DNA of 64,000 nt from assembly GCF_039526245.1 (NCBI RefSeq), contig NZ_BAAAIV010000003.1:186001-250000 (forward strand), read 5' to 3'. Under the pieces are notes generated by a model. It worked only from the letters and a program-made list of their open reading frames with translations, had not been told where the DNA came from and ran no database searches. This stretch comes from Arthrobacter_H rhombi (GTDB lineage: Bacteria; Actinomycetota; Actinomycetes; Actinomycetales; Micrococcaceae). Position 1 is the stretch's first letter. Each line of letters opens with the position of its first letter. Below are positions 7,895-16,915 of the stretch, one piece after another. Position numbers and translations under genes: made by a program.

Positions 7895-8512
7895 CTACAG
7901 GTCCTCGCGCGCGGCCATGAACGTGTAATCCCAGGCCCGCACACCGTCGGCCTCGTCGGAAGGCGACGGCTCGTGGTGCAGCGACCGGGCACGGTCCAGC
8001 ACCGCGCAGACTTCGGTGAACAAGCGGTCCGCCTCGTCCGGGGTCAGCCGCAACGTCCCCAGGCTGAGGTCCGCTTTCGCCTCCGTTTCACGGCCGGTGG
8101 CAAAGCCCGGAGCCCAGGCGGTCACCTTGGCGACCATTTCCTGCTGGTCGCGTGTCAACTGGTCCAGGTAGGCAGCCAGCGGGGCTTCGTCCTCCGGCCC
8201 GATCGGGGTCTCGGGCGAACCCACCCGATAGGACTGGACCGCCCCCTTCCACACCCGGTCACGCCGGTCGCGGGCGAATTCGGGGGCCTCCTGGACGAAC
8301 CCCGCCTCGGCCAACGTGCGCAAATGGAAGCTCAGGGTATTGGCGGCCACGCCCAGCTGTCGGGCCAGGTCGGTGGCGCGGGCGTATTCCTGGGCACCGA
8401 GCACGGCCACGATCCGCCGGCGCAAGGGGTGCGCCATCGCCTTGAGCATGGGTGAGGTCATGACCCGGGGTTCGGGTTCCGGCGCACGCGGCGGCTGGCG
8501 ATCGGTGTCCAT
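7895..8512 (-). CDS. ArsR-type winged-helix transcriptional regulator
   Basis: A 205-residue protein with an N-terminal winged helix: SPMLKAMAHPLRRRIVAVLG, ATDLARQLGVAANTLSFHLRTLAEAGFVQEA (about residues 20-75). A C-terminal helical domain of unknown ligand follows, including LAAYLDQLTRDQQEMVAKV. No metal-binding Cys cluster is seen, so metal sensing is unlikely. The gene diverges from an MFS transporter, and a perfect inverted repeat lies between them. Together these suggest that it represses itself and the exporter until a substrate of the transporter is present. Confidence 0.85.
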   Translation of the reverse strand: MDTDRQPPRAPEPEPRVMTSPMLKAMAHPLRRRIVAVLGAQEYARATDLARQLGVAANTLSFHLRTLAEAGFVQEAPEFARDRRDRVWKGAVQSYRVGSPETPIGPEDEAPLAAYLDQLTRDQQEMVAKVTAWAPGFATGRETEAKADLSLGTLRLTPDEADRLFTEVCAVLDRARSLHHEPSPSDEADGVRAWDYTFMAAREDL

Positions 8513-8538
8513 GCTGACAGTCTACAAACCCGCCGCAT

Positions 8539-8566
8539 AAATTGCGCAACTTCTCTTGCGCAATTT
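8539..8566. promoter_or_regulatory. Perfect inverted-repeat operator between regulator and MFS gene
   Basis: AAATTGCGCAA (8539-8549) and TTGCGCAATTT (8556-8566) form an 11-bp perfect inverted repeat with a 6-nt spacer. It is centred 40 nt from the regulator start and 38 nt from the MFS start. This is the expected binding site of the adjacent ArsR-type protein. TTGCGCAA is itself palindromic within each arm, so each half-site is symmetric. Confidence 0.8.
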
Positions 8567-8590
8567 CTTGTGCGGATCTACGCTCGACGC

Positions 8591-9943
8591 ATGGAACCAC
8601 TCCAGCCCGATTCCCCGGCCGATGCATCCACCCCCGTGGCCGCCACCGTGGAATCCGGCCGTCCTCCGGCGTTGTGGCGCAACCGCGACTACCGGTGGTG
8701 GCTGGCCACCGACACGTCCACGGGACTCGGACGTGCCCTGCACAACTTCGCCGTCCCGCTGCTCGCCCTCTACGTCACCGGCGACCCCGCCCAGGCCGGG
8801 ATCATCGCGGCCATCGGCCAGGTCGGCCGCGTCGTGGCCACTCTTCCGGGAGGCGTCCTGGCCGACCGGCACGACCGCCGCCGGCTCATCCTGCTGGGCA
8901 CCGCCACCGGAGTCGCCGTGGCGAGCGCGCTGGCCGCCTTCCAACTGGCCGGACTGCTCGGCTTCTGGCTGCTGACCGTGTTGAACCTGCTGATGAACGT
9001 GCGCAGCGGCTTGTTCGACGGCGTGCCCAACGCGGCGTTGAAGTCCGTCGTCGAGCCCCGCGCCGTCGGCTCGGCCATGGCAGCCAACCAGGGTCGCGAC
9101 GCCGTCGTCAGCCTCGCCGGAGGTCCGGTCGGCGGCGTCCTGATGGTCATCGGCCATGCCGTGCCGTTCGCCGCAACAGCTGTGCTGAACCTGATGGGCC
9201 TGTTCACGGTCCTGCGCATCCGTGCCGACCTGCGTCCACTGTGCGATGTCCCGGAGCACGACGCGGCTGCCGCTGCCGGCCGCACCGGCTACCTGCGCGA
9301 GGCGTGGGAGGGCTTCTCCTGGCTGTTGCACCGCCCGGAACTGCGCGGCGTCATGGCCATCTCCACCATCGTGAACCTCGGCATGAATGCCTCCATCACC
9401 GCCGTCGTCTTCGGCCTGCAGCAGCGGGGCGAATCGCCGGCCACCATCGGCCTGGCGACCGCGTCGGTCGGGGCCGGGATGCTTGCCGGCGCAGTGCTGG
9501 CCCCTCCCCTGGTGCGCCGCGTGTCCACCGGATGGCTCGGCGCCGTCGGGCTGGCGGTGTGTACCGCAGCGGTGGCCGCCCTGCCGTTCGTCCACTCGAT
9601 TCCGGCGGTGTGCGCCGTGTTGGGGGCCAGCATGTTCGCCGCCCCGGCCATCAATGCCTCGTTGCTGGGCTACTTCACGGTCGCGGTGCCCACGCATTTG
9701 CTGGGCCGGGCCAACAGCGCGCTGGACCTGCTGGCCATGGGCGCCATCCCGTTGGCCCCCCTGGTCGCCGGCTTCGGCTACGCGGCATGGGGGTGGTCGG
9801 GAGTGTTGGCCCTGTGCGCGGGCATCTGCGCCGTTGCCGTCATCCTGGCCTTTGCGAGCCGTCGGCTGTTGGCCATCCCCGCCTCACCCGGCTGGGAAGA
9901 ACACGCGGCGGACAACGCCCGCGAGGCAGCGCTCAGGCGCTGA
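8591..9943 (+). CDS. MFS transporter, probable drug exporter
   Basis: A 450-residue, 12-helix major facilitator protein. The first loop carries GGVLADRHDRRRLIL, the family loop 2-3 motif, and the chain has an internal cytoplasmic loop near residues 215-240. It resembles the MFS_3/EntS-like exporters. ATG 8591 is chosen; an in-frame GTG at 8570 would add MRIYARR but sits next to the operator. Little leader remains, so translation may be leaderless. Divergent from its presumed ArsR-type repressor. The substrate is unknown; efflux of a small toxic compound is the likeliest role. Confidence 0.85.
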   Translation: MEPLQPDSPADASTPVAATVESGRPPALWRNRDYRWWLATDTSTGLGRALHNFAVPLLALYVTGDPAQAGIIAAIGQVGRVVATLPGGVLADRHDRRRLILLGTATGVAVASALAAFQLAGLLGFWLLTVLNLLMNVRSGLFDGVPNAALKSVVEPRAVGSAMAANQGRDAVVSLAGGPVGGVLMVIGHAVPFAATAVLNLMGLFTVLRIRADLRPLCDVPEHDAAAAAGRTGYLREAWEGFSWLLHRPELRGVMAISTIVNLGMNASITAVVFGLQQRGESPATIGLATASVGAGMLAGAVLAPPLVRRVSTGWLGAVGLAVCTAAVAALPFVHSIPAVCAVLGASMFAAPAINASLLGYFTVAVPTHLLGRANSALDLLAMGAIPLAPLVAGFGYAAWGWSGVLALCAGICAVAVILAFASRRLLAIPASPGWEEHAADNAREAALRR

Positions 9944-10730
9944 CGTCGGTGCCGATCCGCCGATTGGCCAGCACGGGCAGGAATTCGCGGACCTCGTCGA
10001 TCCTGCGGCGGGTGACGTCGACGGTGACCAGCGCCTCGGTCTCGTCGTCGAGGAAGTCCACCGGGATGCCCATCGGGTCCAGGATGGCCGAGTGCCCCAC
10101 CGTGTTCGTCGAGCTGGTGCCCGCGGCGGCGACCCAGACCGTGTTCTCCACGGCCCGTGCCTTGAGCAGTGTCTCCCAGTGGTCGATCTTGAAGTCGCCC
10201 TTGAACCAGGCGGCTGCGACGAGGACCACGTCGGCTCCGGCCACGGCGAGGCGGCGGGCCATTTCGGGGAAGCGGATGTCGTAGCAGGTCATGACCCCGA
10301 CCTTCAGGCCGCCGATCTCGAAGACGGGCACTGCAGCCACGTCACCGGATTTGATGCGGGTGGACTCCTGGTAGGAGAACGCATCGTAGAGGTGGATCTT
10401 GCGGTACGTGCCCAGGATCCTGCCGGTGCCGTCCACGACCACCAGCGTGTTGTAGGGCTGGGGTTCGCCACTCGGCTCGTAGCCACCGGCGACGATGGCG
10501 ATCTCGAACTCGGCGGCCAGCAGGGAGACCTGCTGGACGAACGTGCTCCAGTCCCGATCCACCACGGGGGCCAGCGGCCCGTCGATCTTGCGGACCGTGA
10601 ACATGGTCTCCTCGGGGAAGAGCACCAGCTCGGCCCCGGAATCCTTGGCCCGGGCCACGATCCGGCGGACCACCTGCAGGTTCTCCTCCAGCACCCCGCT
10701 GGGCGAGAGCTGTCCAACACTGATCTTCAT
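9933..10730 (-). CDS. Carbon-nitrogen hydrolase (nitrilase family amidase)
   Basis: A 265-residue enzyme with the three catalytic residues of the nitrilase superfamily: Glu40 in LVLFPEE, Lys111 in YRKIHLYD and Cys149 in MTCYDIRFPE. It hydrolyses a C-N bond, probably of an amide such as a deaminated glutathione or omega-amide. Length and motifs fit the Nit/omega-amidase group rather than true nitrilases. The start MKISVGQLS is at 10730. The 3' end overlaps the convergent MFS gene by 11 nt. The very long open frame further upstream on this strand runs antisense to the DHA2 exporter and is not coding. Confidence 0.88.
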   Translation of the reverse strand: MKISVGQLSPSGVLEENLQVVRRIVARAKDSGAELVLFPEETMFTVRKIDGPLAPVVDRDWSTFVQQVSLLAAEFEIAIVAGGYEPSGEPQPYNTLVVVDGTGRILGTYRKIHLYDAFSYQESTRIKSGDVAAVPVFEIGGLKVGVMTCYDIRFPEMARRLAVAGADVVLVAAAWFKGDFKIDHWETLLKARAVENTVWVAAAGTSSTNTVGHSAILDPMGIPVDFLDDETEALVTVDVTRRRIDEVREFLPVLANRRIGTDVSA

Positions 10731-10770
10731 CGTCTTTGCCTTCCGCTGCGGTCCCCCCAGCGTACCCACG

Positions 10771-10788
10771 ATCGACCGATTGGTTGAT
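10771..10788. promoter_or_regulatory. Imperfect palindrome in the divergent amidase/DHA2 promoter region
   Basis: ATCGACCGATTGGTTGAT is an 18-bp near-palindrome lying 36 nt before the exporter start and 40 nt before the divergent amidase start. A TetR/MarR-type operator would fit, but no regulator is adjacent. Confidence 0.3.
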
Positions 10789-10823
10789 GTCGCACCCGGA
10801 TACCGATGCGTAACGTTTATGCC

Positions 10824-12422
10824 ATGAAGAAACCCGCCCCCAACAAGTGGGCCGCCCTGGCCGTTCTGGCTGCCGGCCTGTCGATGATCGTGCTCGACGG
10901 GACCATCGTGGGTGTTTCGCTGCCGACCATCATCAACGACCTCGGCATGGACCTGGGCGACGCCCAGTGGGTCAACAGCCTCTACTCCGTCGTCCTGGCA
11001 GCACTCCTGCTCACCGCGGGGCGGCTCGGGGACCGTCTCGGGCGGCGCAAGCTCTTCGTCATCGGCGTCGTCCTCTTTGTCGTGGGCAGCCTGTTCGCGG
11101 CCGCGGCGGATTCCTCGGCGGCGTTGATCGCCGGACGCGCACTGCAGGGTATCGGCGGCGCCGCGGTACTGCCCTCCACCCTGTCCAGCGTCAACGCGAC
11201 CTTCCGCGGCCGCGACCGGGCGGCTGCCTTCGGCGTCTGGGGTGCTGTCATCTCCGGCATGGCGGCCGTCGGCCCGCTGCTGGGCGGCTGGCTGACGTCC
11301 AGCATCGACTGGCGGTGGATCTTCCTGGTGAACCTCCCGCTCGGCGTGCTGGTGCTGATCGGCACCTGGCTCTTCGTCCCCGAGACCCACGAGGCCCCCG
11401 CCGTCCCCGGCGTCGACCTCCCCGGCCTGCTGCTCAGCGCCACGGGCTTCGGCCTGCTGGTCTTCGCGCTCATCGAGGGCCCGACGCTGGGCTGGTGGAC
11501 CCCGCGCCAACCCCTGGCCATCGGGTCCTGGACCTGGCCGGCGGGCAGCCCCCCCGTCGTCGGCCTCGCCGTGGCCGCGCTGCTCCTGCTGGCAGCCTTC
11601 ATCTGGTGGGAGGCCCACCGCGGTGCCACCGGCCGCGCCGCGCTGCTGGATGTGAACCTGTTCCGCATCGGCACGTTCTCCTGGGGCAACACCGCGGCAT
11701 CGGCAGTCGCCGTCGGCGAATTCGGGCTGCTGCTGGTGCTGCCGCTCTTCCTGGTGAACGTGCTCGGTACCGGTACCCTGGGCGCTGGCTTCATCCTGGC
11801 CGCCATGGCCCTGGGCGCTTTCGGATCCGGAGCCAGCGCCCGCCATCTGGCCGCCAGACTGGGCGCCGAACGCGTGGTCATCCTGGGCCTGGCCCTGGAG
11901 GTCATCGCCGTGCTCACCCTGGGCCTGTTCACCACCAACCACATCGCCCTCGGCCTGCTGGTCCCGCTGCTGGTCGTCTACGGCCTGGGCCTGGGGCTTG
12001 CGTCGGCCCAGCTGACCGGTACCGTCCTGCGCGACATCCCCACCTCGGCCTCCGGCCAGGGATCGGCCACCCAGAGCACCGTCCGCCAGCTCGGCTCCGG
12101 CCTGGGTTCCGCCGTCGCGGGCACGATCCTGGCCATCGGCACCACGGTAGGAACCACAGCGGCGCTGCGTGATGCCGGAGCCGGTTCGGGCACCGCCACG
12201 GAACTGGCGCAGCGCCTCAGCGACTCCGCCGGCGGCATGATTGCCGGATACGACGCCGGTTCCACCCTGCGCGCTGCCCTCACCACAGGATTCTCCACGG
12301 GTGTGCAATGGGCGGTGTTCGCCTCGGCGGCGTTCCTGGCTCTGGGGCTCCTCGCCTCCCTCCGGGTGGCCTCCGTGGCCCGGGCCATCGAGGCCGCCGA
12401 TGGCGGCACCATCGAGGCGTAG
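10824..12422 (+). CDS. DHA2-family MFS drug exporter (EmrB/QacA type)
   Basis: A 532-residue protein predicted to have 14 helices. It shows DHA2 hallmarks: VLDGTIVGVSLPTII in helix 1, DAQWVNSLYSVVLAALLLTAGRLGDRLGRRKLFV in loop 2-3 and RALQGIGGAAVLPSTLS in helix 4. It exports organic cations or antibiotics by proton antiport in related proteins. The start ATG 10824 (MKKPAPNKW) is preferred to an in-frame upstream ATG at 10806. A short, unremarkable 178-nt gap separates it from the SDR gene. Confidence 0.88.
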   Translation: MKKPAPNKWAALAVLAAGLSMIVLDGTIVGVSLPTIINDLGMDLGDAQWVNSLYSVVLAALLLTAGRLGDRLGRRKLFVIGVVLFVVGSLFAAAADSSAALIAGRALQGIGGAAVLPSTLSSVNATFRGRDRAAAFGVWGAVISGMAAVGPLLGGWLTSSIDWRWIFLVNLPLGVLVLIGTWLFVPETHEAPAVPGVDLPGLLLSATGFGLLVFALIEGPTLGWWTPRQPLAIGSWTWPAGSPPVVGLAVAALLLLAAFIWWEAHRGATGRAALLDVNLFRIGTFSWGNTAASAVAVGEFGLLLVLPLFLVNVLGTGTLGAGFILAAMALGAFGSGASARHLAARLGAERVVILGLALEVIAVLTLGLFTTNHIALGLLVPLLVVYGLGLGLASAQLTGTVLRDIPTSASGQGSATQSTVRQLGSGLGSAVAGTILAIGTTVGTTAALRDAGAGSGTATELAQRLSDSAGGMIAGYDAGSTLRAALTTGFSTGVQWAVFASAAFLALGLLASLRVASVARAIEAADGGTIEA

Positions 12423-12600
12423 CCTGACAGCAGGATCAGTGGGGGCCGCCTGCTACTTCGTGCACCTCGCTCGATTCAGTGGAGATGGCACTCACGGACA
12501 CGAGCATGGTCCGGCCTCCGTCAAGTGGAAATGGCAGGCTGGACTCGAATCGACAGAACGGGCGAACCCGCACAGACGCCCCTCATCAAAGGAGAACGGC

Positions 12601-13452
12601 ATGGAGAATCCGCGACAGGCCGGGAAAGTAGTCCTCATCACGGGCAGCTCCAGCGGCATCGGCCTGCATGCCGCCGTCAGCGCAGCACAGGCGGGCCATC
12701 ACGTGATCGCGACGATGCGCACGCCGTCGAAAGCGGACCGCCTGCTGAGCGAGGCAGCCAAGCATGGCGTCACTGTCGAGCCATGGCCGCTGGATGTCAC
12801 GGACAGCGAGGCCATCGTCGACACCGTCCAGCGAATTCACCATGAATTCGGCAGACTCGACGTCCTGATCAACAACGCCGGAGCGGCGCAGGTCGGAACG
12901 GTCGAGACCCTGACCGACGCCGATCTCCGGCGGGCCATGGACGTGAACTACTTCGGCGTGATGGCCCTGACGCGGGCCGCGCTTCCGCTGCTCAGGGAGG
13001 TGGGCGGCAAGGTCATCACCGTCACCAGCGTGGGCGGGGTGGCGGGGCAGCCGTTCAACGACGCCTACTGTGCCGCCAAGTTCGCGGTGGAAGGTGCCAT
13101 GGAGAGCCTCGCTCCGGTCGCGGCCGCACTTGGCGTGGGCGTCGTCGTCGTCGAGCCGGCAGCAGTGGCCAGCGAGTTCATTGCGAATGCAGGGATGGAT
13201 TCGGAGCACATGGTGGCGGAGGCCGGCCCCTACGGTCCGGTTCTGCAGGCGTACCTCGCCCGGACTGCGCAGTCCTTCGCAGCAGCGCAAGACGCCGGTG
13301 AGGTCGGCGAGCTGCTCGCACAGCTGATCACGGATGTTGATCCACCCTTCCGGGTGCAGACGTCACCTGGAGCGACGGCGTTCATCGCCCGTAAACTCGC
13401 GGACCTCGACGGAACGACGGTTCAGGCCATGACGCGGACGTGGCTCTCCTAG
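12601..13452 (+). CDS. Short-chain dehydrogenase/reductase
   Basis: A 283-residue classical SDR: the NAD(P)-binding TGSSSGIG (about 14-21), NNAG in VLINNAGAAQVG, a serine in TVTSVGG and the catalytic YCAAK with Y156 and K160. AAAGGAG lies 6 nt before ATG 12601. The C-terminal region is longer than in the minimal fold and probably helps define the substrate, which cannot be predicted. It appears monocistronic, with a hairpin terminator 5 nt after the stop. Confidence 0.9.
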   Translation: MENPRQAGKVVLITGSSSGIGLHAAVSAAQAGHHVIATMRTPSKADRLLSEAAKHGVTVEPWPLDVTDSEAIVDTVQRIHHEFGRLDVLINNAGAAQVGTVETLTDADLRRAMDVNYFGVMALTRAALPLLREVGGKVITVTSVGGVAGQPFNDAYCAAKFAVEGAMESLAPVAAALGVGVVVVEPAAVASEFIANAGMDSEHMVAEAGPYGPVLQAYLARTAQSFAAAQDAGEVGELLAQLITDVDPPFRVQTSPGATAFIARKLADLDGTTVQAMTRTWLS

Positions 13453-13457
13453 GCGGT

Positions 13458-13479
13458 CTCGCGACTCATGCGTCGCGAG
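13458..13479 (+). terminator. Hairpin terminator after the SDR gene
   Basis: CTCGCGAC (13458-13465) pairs with GTCGCGAG (13472-13479) around a TCATGC loop. The rest of the gap to 13710 shows no gene I can support. Confidence 0.6.
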
Positions 13480-13710
13480 CTCCGCGGACGCGTTCTCTTC
13501 TGGTTCGGCACAAACCTGGACAGCAGTGCGGCCCCACGTCGGACGTTTTCACCTTTTCGCGGGCCCTCCTTGCTGGCCTTGGCCTGCTCGGTCTCCTGCG
13601 TGTGGCCACCGTGACCTGGACATCCCGGCCGACGATGCGCCCGAGGCCGTCGGGAAACCCGAACGCCGGACACCGATGACGGGGGCACCGTCCGGGCGTA
13701 GCCTGACGCC

Positions 13711-15285
13711 ATGGAGAGCAACCAGCGCGAGGTGGACGTCTGCGTCATCGGGGCCGGTCCCACAGGGCTCATGGCGGCAAATTGGCTTGAACGCCTCGGC
13801 GTGGATGCTGTGGCCATCGACGGCAAGGACGGCCCGACGCGCGAGTCGCGGGCCCTTGGCGTCCAGGCGCGGACCATGGAGATCTACGCCCAGCTCGGGG
13901 TCGTCGACGAGGTGCTGGCCCAGGCCGTCCCGGCGACCGAGCTGCGTCCCGGAGTGGGCCGCCACGCATGGGTCGCCGTGCCGCTGGGCGCGATCGGAGC
14001 GGGACTGACGCCCTACCCGGGGATCCATATCCTGGAACAGCACGCCAACGAGCGGATTCTGGCCGACCGCTTGGAGGCAGTTGGACGGCGGGTCCTCTGG
14101 AATACCCGGATGACATCGATCGGGCAGGTCGGAGACCGGGTGCTGGTCGAGACCACGCAGTCGGACGGCACTTCGGAGGCGATCTCCGCACGGTACGTGA
14201 TTGCCGCCGATGGGGCTTCGTCGCCGACCCGGACCCAGCTGGGCGTCGGCTTCGCCGGGGCGACCAATTCCAGGGTCTTCTACGTCGTGGATGCCCAGGG
14301 CGTCGCGGGGACGGGATCGGGCATCAACGTCCGGCTGGCCGGAGACGATTTCCTGCTCACCTTCCCCATGTCTGCGCAGGGCGCGCAGAAACGTGTACGC
14401 CTGCTGGGCATTCTGCGCGACGTCCCCGGCGCCGCAAGCGGCACCCTGGACGCCGACAACGACCAGGTGACCGTCGACGAGGGGCGGGCACGCGCCGCCC
14501 TGGAACGCGACTTCGATGTCACCTACGACAGCTCCGGATGGTTTGCCACCTACCGCGTACACCACCGGGTCGCCGACGCCTTCCAGATCGGGCGGGTCTT
14601 CCTCGCCGGGGATGCCGGACATGTCCACTCCCCCGTCGGCGCGCAGGGGATGAACACCGGATTGCAGGACGCGCACAACCTCGCGTGCAAGCTCGCCGAT
14701 GTGCTGGCCGGGCGCATGCCGGCCGACTACCTCGATCGCTATGCCGCCGAACGCCAGCCCGTGGCAGCACATCTGGTCGCGACCACCGACCGGCTCTTCG
14801 CCGACGTCACGTCCTCGGCACCGCGGGCCCGCTTCATCCGGGAACGCCTCATGCCCCTGGCCTGGCCGGTGCTGGCGCGCGTTGTGCCGCGGGGACCGAT
14901 GGGACGCAGGATGTTCGGCTACGTGTCGCAGTTGCGGATCCACTACTGGATGACCGAGAGCGCACGTCGTCACGCAGAGTCCCTGCGGGGACCTGCCCGA
15001 CGCCGGAGCCGCGGCCACGTCCTGGGTCGACGGCTGCCATGGATCGGCGCAACGAATCCGGGCGAGGACAACCATGCCCCGCTGGCTTCGGCCACCTGGC
15101 AGGTCCACGCCTACGGTCCGCGGGCCGCAGCCGCCGGATCGCGCACCGCAGCAGAGCATGCCCTGCCCCTGCACCGTTTCGGGGCGTCACCGCGCCGGGG
15201 CCTGCCCGACGGGACGGTCGTCGTCGTCCGACCCGACGGCTTCGTCGCGATCCTCGAACACGCGGGCCGTCCATCCGCCCGTTAA
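13711..15285 (+). CDS. FAD-dependent aromatic hydroxylase-type monooxygenase
   Basis: A 524-residue group A flavoprotein monooxygenase. It has the FAD dinucleotide motif GAGPTG at residues 14-19, the middle DG-type motif in VIAADGASSPTR and the second FAD motif GDAGHVHSPVGAQGMN from residue 300. The C-terminal thioredoxin-like tail is short and Arg/Ala-rich. Relatives hydroxylate phenols, polyketides or rifamycin-like antibiotics with NADPH and O2. There is no pathway neighbour, so detoxification or a stand-alone oxidation is as likely as catabolism. Confidence 0.85.
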   Translation: MESNQREVDVCVIGAGPTGLMAANWLERLGVDAVAIDGKDGPTRESRALGVQARTMEIYAQLGVVDEVLAQAVPATELRPGVGRHAWVAVPLGAIGAGLTPYPGIHILEQHANERILADRLEAVGRRVLWNTRMTSIGQVGDRVLVETTQSDGTSEAISARYVIAADGASSPTRTQLGVGFAGATNSRVFYVVDAQGVAGTGSGINVRLAGDDFLLTFPMSAQGAQKRVRLLGILRDVPGAASGTLDADNDQVTVDEGRARAALERDFDVTYDSSGWFATYRVHHRVADAFQIGRVFLAGDAGHVHSPVGAQGMNTGLQDAHNLACKLADVLAGRMPADYLDRYAAERQPVAAHLVATTDRLFADVTSSAPRARFIRERLMPLAWPVLARVVPRGPMGRRMFGYVSQLRIHYWMTESARRHAESLRGPARRRSRGHVLGRRLPWIGATNPGEDNHAPLASATWQVHAYGPRAAAAGSRTAAEHALPLHRFGASPRRGLPDGTVVVVRPDGFVAILEHAGRPSAR

Positions 15286-15290
15286 CCGGC

Positions 15291-15324
15291 GGATGCCGTC
15301 TCGACCGGGGTCGGGGCGGCATCC
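15291..15324. terminator. Bidirectional hairpin between the monooxygenase and purA
   Basis: GGATGCCG (15291-15298) and CGGCATCC (15317-15324) pair around an inner CGACC/GGTCG structure. It lies between two convergent genes and can serve both. Confidence 0.65.
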
Positions 15325-15344
15325 GGCACGGCGGGGGGCCGTCC

Positions 15345-16640
15345 CTAGATAGTTCCCTCGATGAGGTCGTGGCGCACGATGGTCTGGTCGCGGTCCGGGC
15401 CGACACCGATCGCTGAGATCCGGGTTCCGGAGATCTTCTCCAGCGCCAGGATGTAGTTCCTGGCGTTCTCCGGCAGGTCCTCCATGCTGCGGGCCGTGGA
15501 GATGTCCTCGGTCCATCCGTCGAAGTACTCGAAGATCGGCTTCGCATGGTGGAAGTCGGTCTGCGTCATCGGCATCTCGTCGTGGCGGACCCCGTCGACG
15601 TCGTAGGCCACGCACACCGGGATCTTCTCGATGTTGGTGAGCACATCGAGCTTGGTCACGAAGTAGTCGGTGAAGCCATTCACGCGCGACGCGTGGCGGG
15701 CCAGGACCGCGTCGTACCATCCGCAGCGGCGCGGGCGGCCCGTGTTCACGCCGAACTCGCCACCGGTCTTCTGCAGGTACTCGCCCATGTCATCGAAGAG
15801 CTCGGTGGGGAACGGGCCGGCACCGACGCGGGTGGTGTAGGCCTTGATGATGCCCACGGACCGGGTGATGCGGGTCGGTCCAATGCCCGATCCGACGGAG
15901 GCCCCACCGGCGGTCGGGTTGGAGGAGGTGACGAAGGGGTAGGTGCCGTGGTCGACGTCCAGGAACGTGGCCTGGCCGCCCTCCATGAGCACGACCTTGC
16001 CCTCGTCCAGCGCCTGGTTCAGCAGAAGGACCGAGTCCACGACCAGTGGCCGCAGCCGGTCCACGAAGCCCAGGAAGTACTCGACGATCTCGTCGACCTC
16101 GACGGAACGGCGGTTGTAGACCTTGACCAGCAGTTCGTTCTTCTGCCGCAGTGCGCCCTCGACCTTTTGGCGCAGGATGGACTCGTCGAAGACGTCCTGC
16201 ACGCGGATGCCCAGGCGTCCGATCTTGTCCATGTAGGCCGGGCCGATGCCCCGGCCGGTGGTGCCGATCGCCCGCTTGCCCAGGAAGCGTTCGGTGACCT
16301 TGTCCATGGTCTGGTGGTAGGGGGCCACCAGGTGGGCGTTGGCGGAGATGCGCAGCTTGGAGGTGTCGGCGCCGCGGGCTTCCAGGCCGTCGATCTCCTC
16401 GAACAGGGCCTCCAGGTTCACCACGCAGCCGTTGCCGATAACGGGCGTGGCTTTCGGCGACAAGATGCCGGCGGGAAGGAGCTTGAGCTCGTACTTCTCG
16501 CCGCCGACGACGACGGTGTGCCCGGCGTTGTTGCCGCCATTGGGCTTGACCACGTAGTCGACACGGCCTCCGAGCAGATCGGTGGCCTTGCCCTTTCCTT
16601 CGTCGCCCCATTGGGCTCCGACGATCACGATTGCTGGCAT
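15345..16640 (-). CDS. purA: Adenylosuccinate synthetase
   Basis: A 431-residue protein matching PurA throughout: GAQWGDEGKGK (residues 8-18, catalytic D13), GGNNAGHTV (H41 region), GTTGRGIGPAYMDK, VLMEGGQATFLDVDHGTYPFVTSSNPTAGGA and TGRPRRCGWYD. It condenses IMP and aspartate with GTP in AMP synthesis. The start MPAIVIVG follows GGGAGGA on the minus strand. The roughly 270-nt leader contains a stem-loop (16749-16775) but no recognised riboswitch. Confidence 0.98.
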   Translation of the reverse strand: MPAIVIVGAQWGDEGKGKATDLLGGRVDYVVKPNGGNNAGHTVVVGGEKYELKLLPAGILSPKATPVIGNGCVVNLEALFEEIDGLEARGADTSKLRISANAHLVAPYHQTMDKVTERFLGKRAIGTTGRGIGPAYMDKIGRLGIRVQDVFDESILRQKVEGALRQKNELLVKVYNRRSVEVDEIVEYFLGFVDRLRPLVVDSVLLLNQALDEGKVVLMEGGQATFLDVDHGTYPFVTSSNPTAGGASVGSGIGPTRITRSVGIIKAYTTRVGAGPFPTELFDDMGEYLQKTGGEFGVNTGRPRRCGWYDAVLARHASRVNGFTDYFVTKLDVLTNIEKIPVCVAYDVDGVRHDEMPMTQTDFHHAKPIFEYFDGWTEDISTARSMEDLPENARNYILALEKISGTRISAIGVGPDRDQTIVRHDLIEGTI

Positions 16641-16748
16641 GGGATCCTCCCCCTTGCGTGGGTCAGCGGCCGGCTTACGCCGGGTTCCGGCGGTGCCGGA
16701 CACAAGAACGCCCCTGACCTCCGTACCCCGCCCCGAAACCGGGCGAAA

Positions 16749-16775
16749 GCGTAAGAGTGAAAGGGGCTCTTACGC
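16749..16775. other. Stem-loop in the purA/TetR divergent region
   Basis: GCGTAAGAG (16749-16757) and CTCTTACGC (16767-16775) form a 9-bp perfect stem with a 9-nt loop. It lies 109 nt upstream of purA and 141 nt upstream of the TetR gene. It could be an operator or an attenuator in the purA leader. Otherwise the 16641-16915 gap holds only leader and promoter sequence. Confidence 0.35.
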
Positions 16776-16915
16776 ACTGAGTTTACCCAAGTGCCCGGCA
16801 ACATGCGACTTTTTCCACAGAACTGACGATCCCGCGACGCAATTCGACCCCCACTGCAGGGACGCTGCGAGCGCACGGTCAGGCGGTACAGGAGCCTCCC
16901 CTTAGACTGGGGCCC

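Noticed and set aside
9933..12308. 791-aa open frame on the minus strand
   Set aside because: Only the last 265 codons (from 10730) form the nitrilase-family enzyme; the rest is antisense to the DHA2 exporter.
13549..15174. 541-aa open frame antisense to the FAD monooxygenase
   Set aside because: The plus-strand protein has both FAD motifs in place, and this frame has none.
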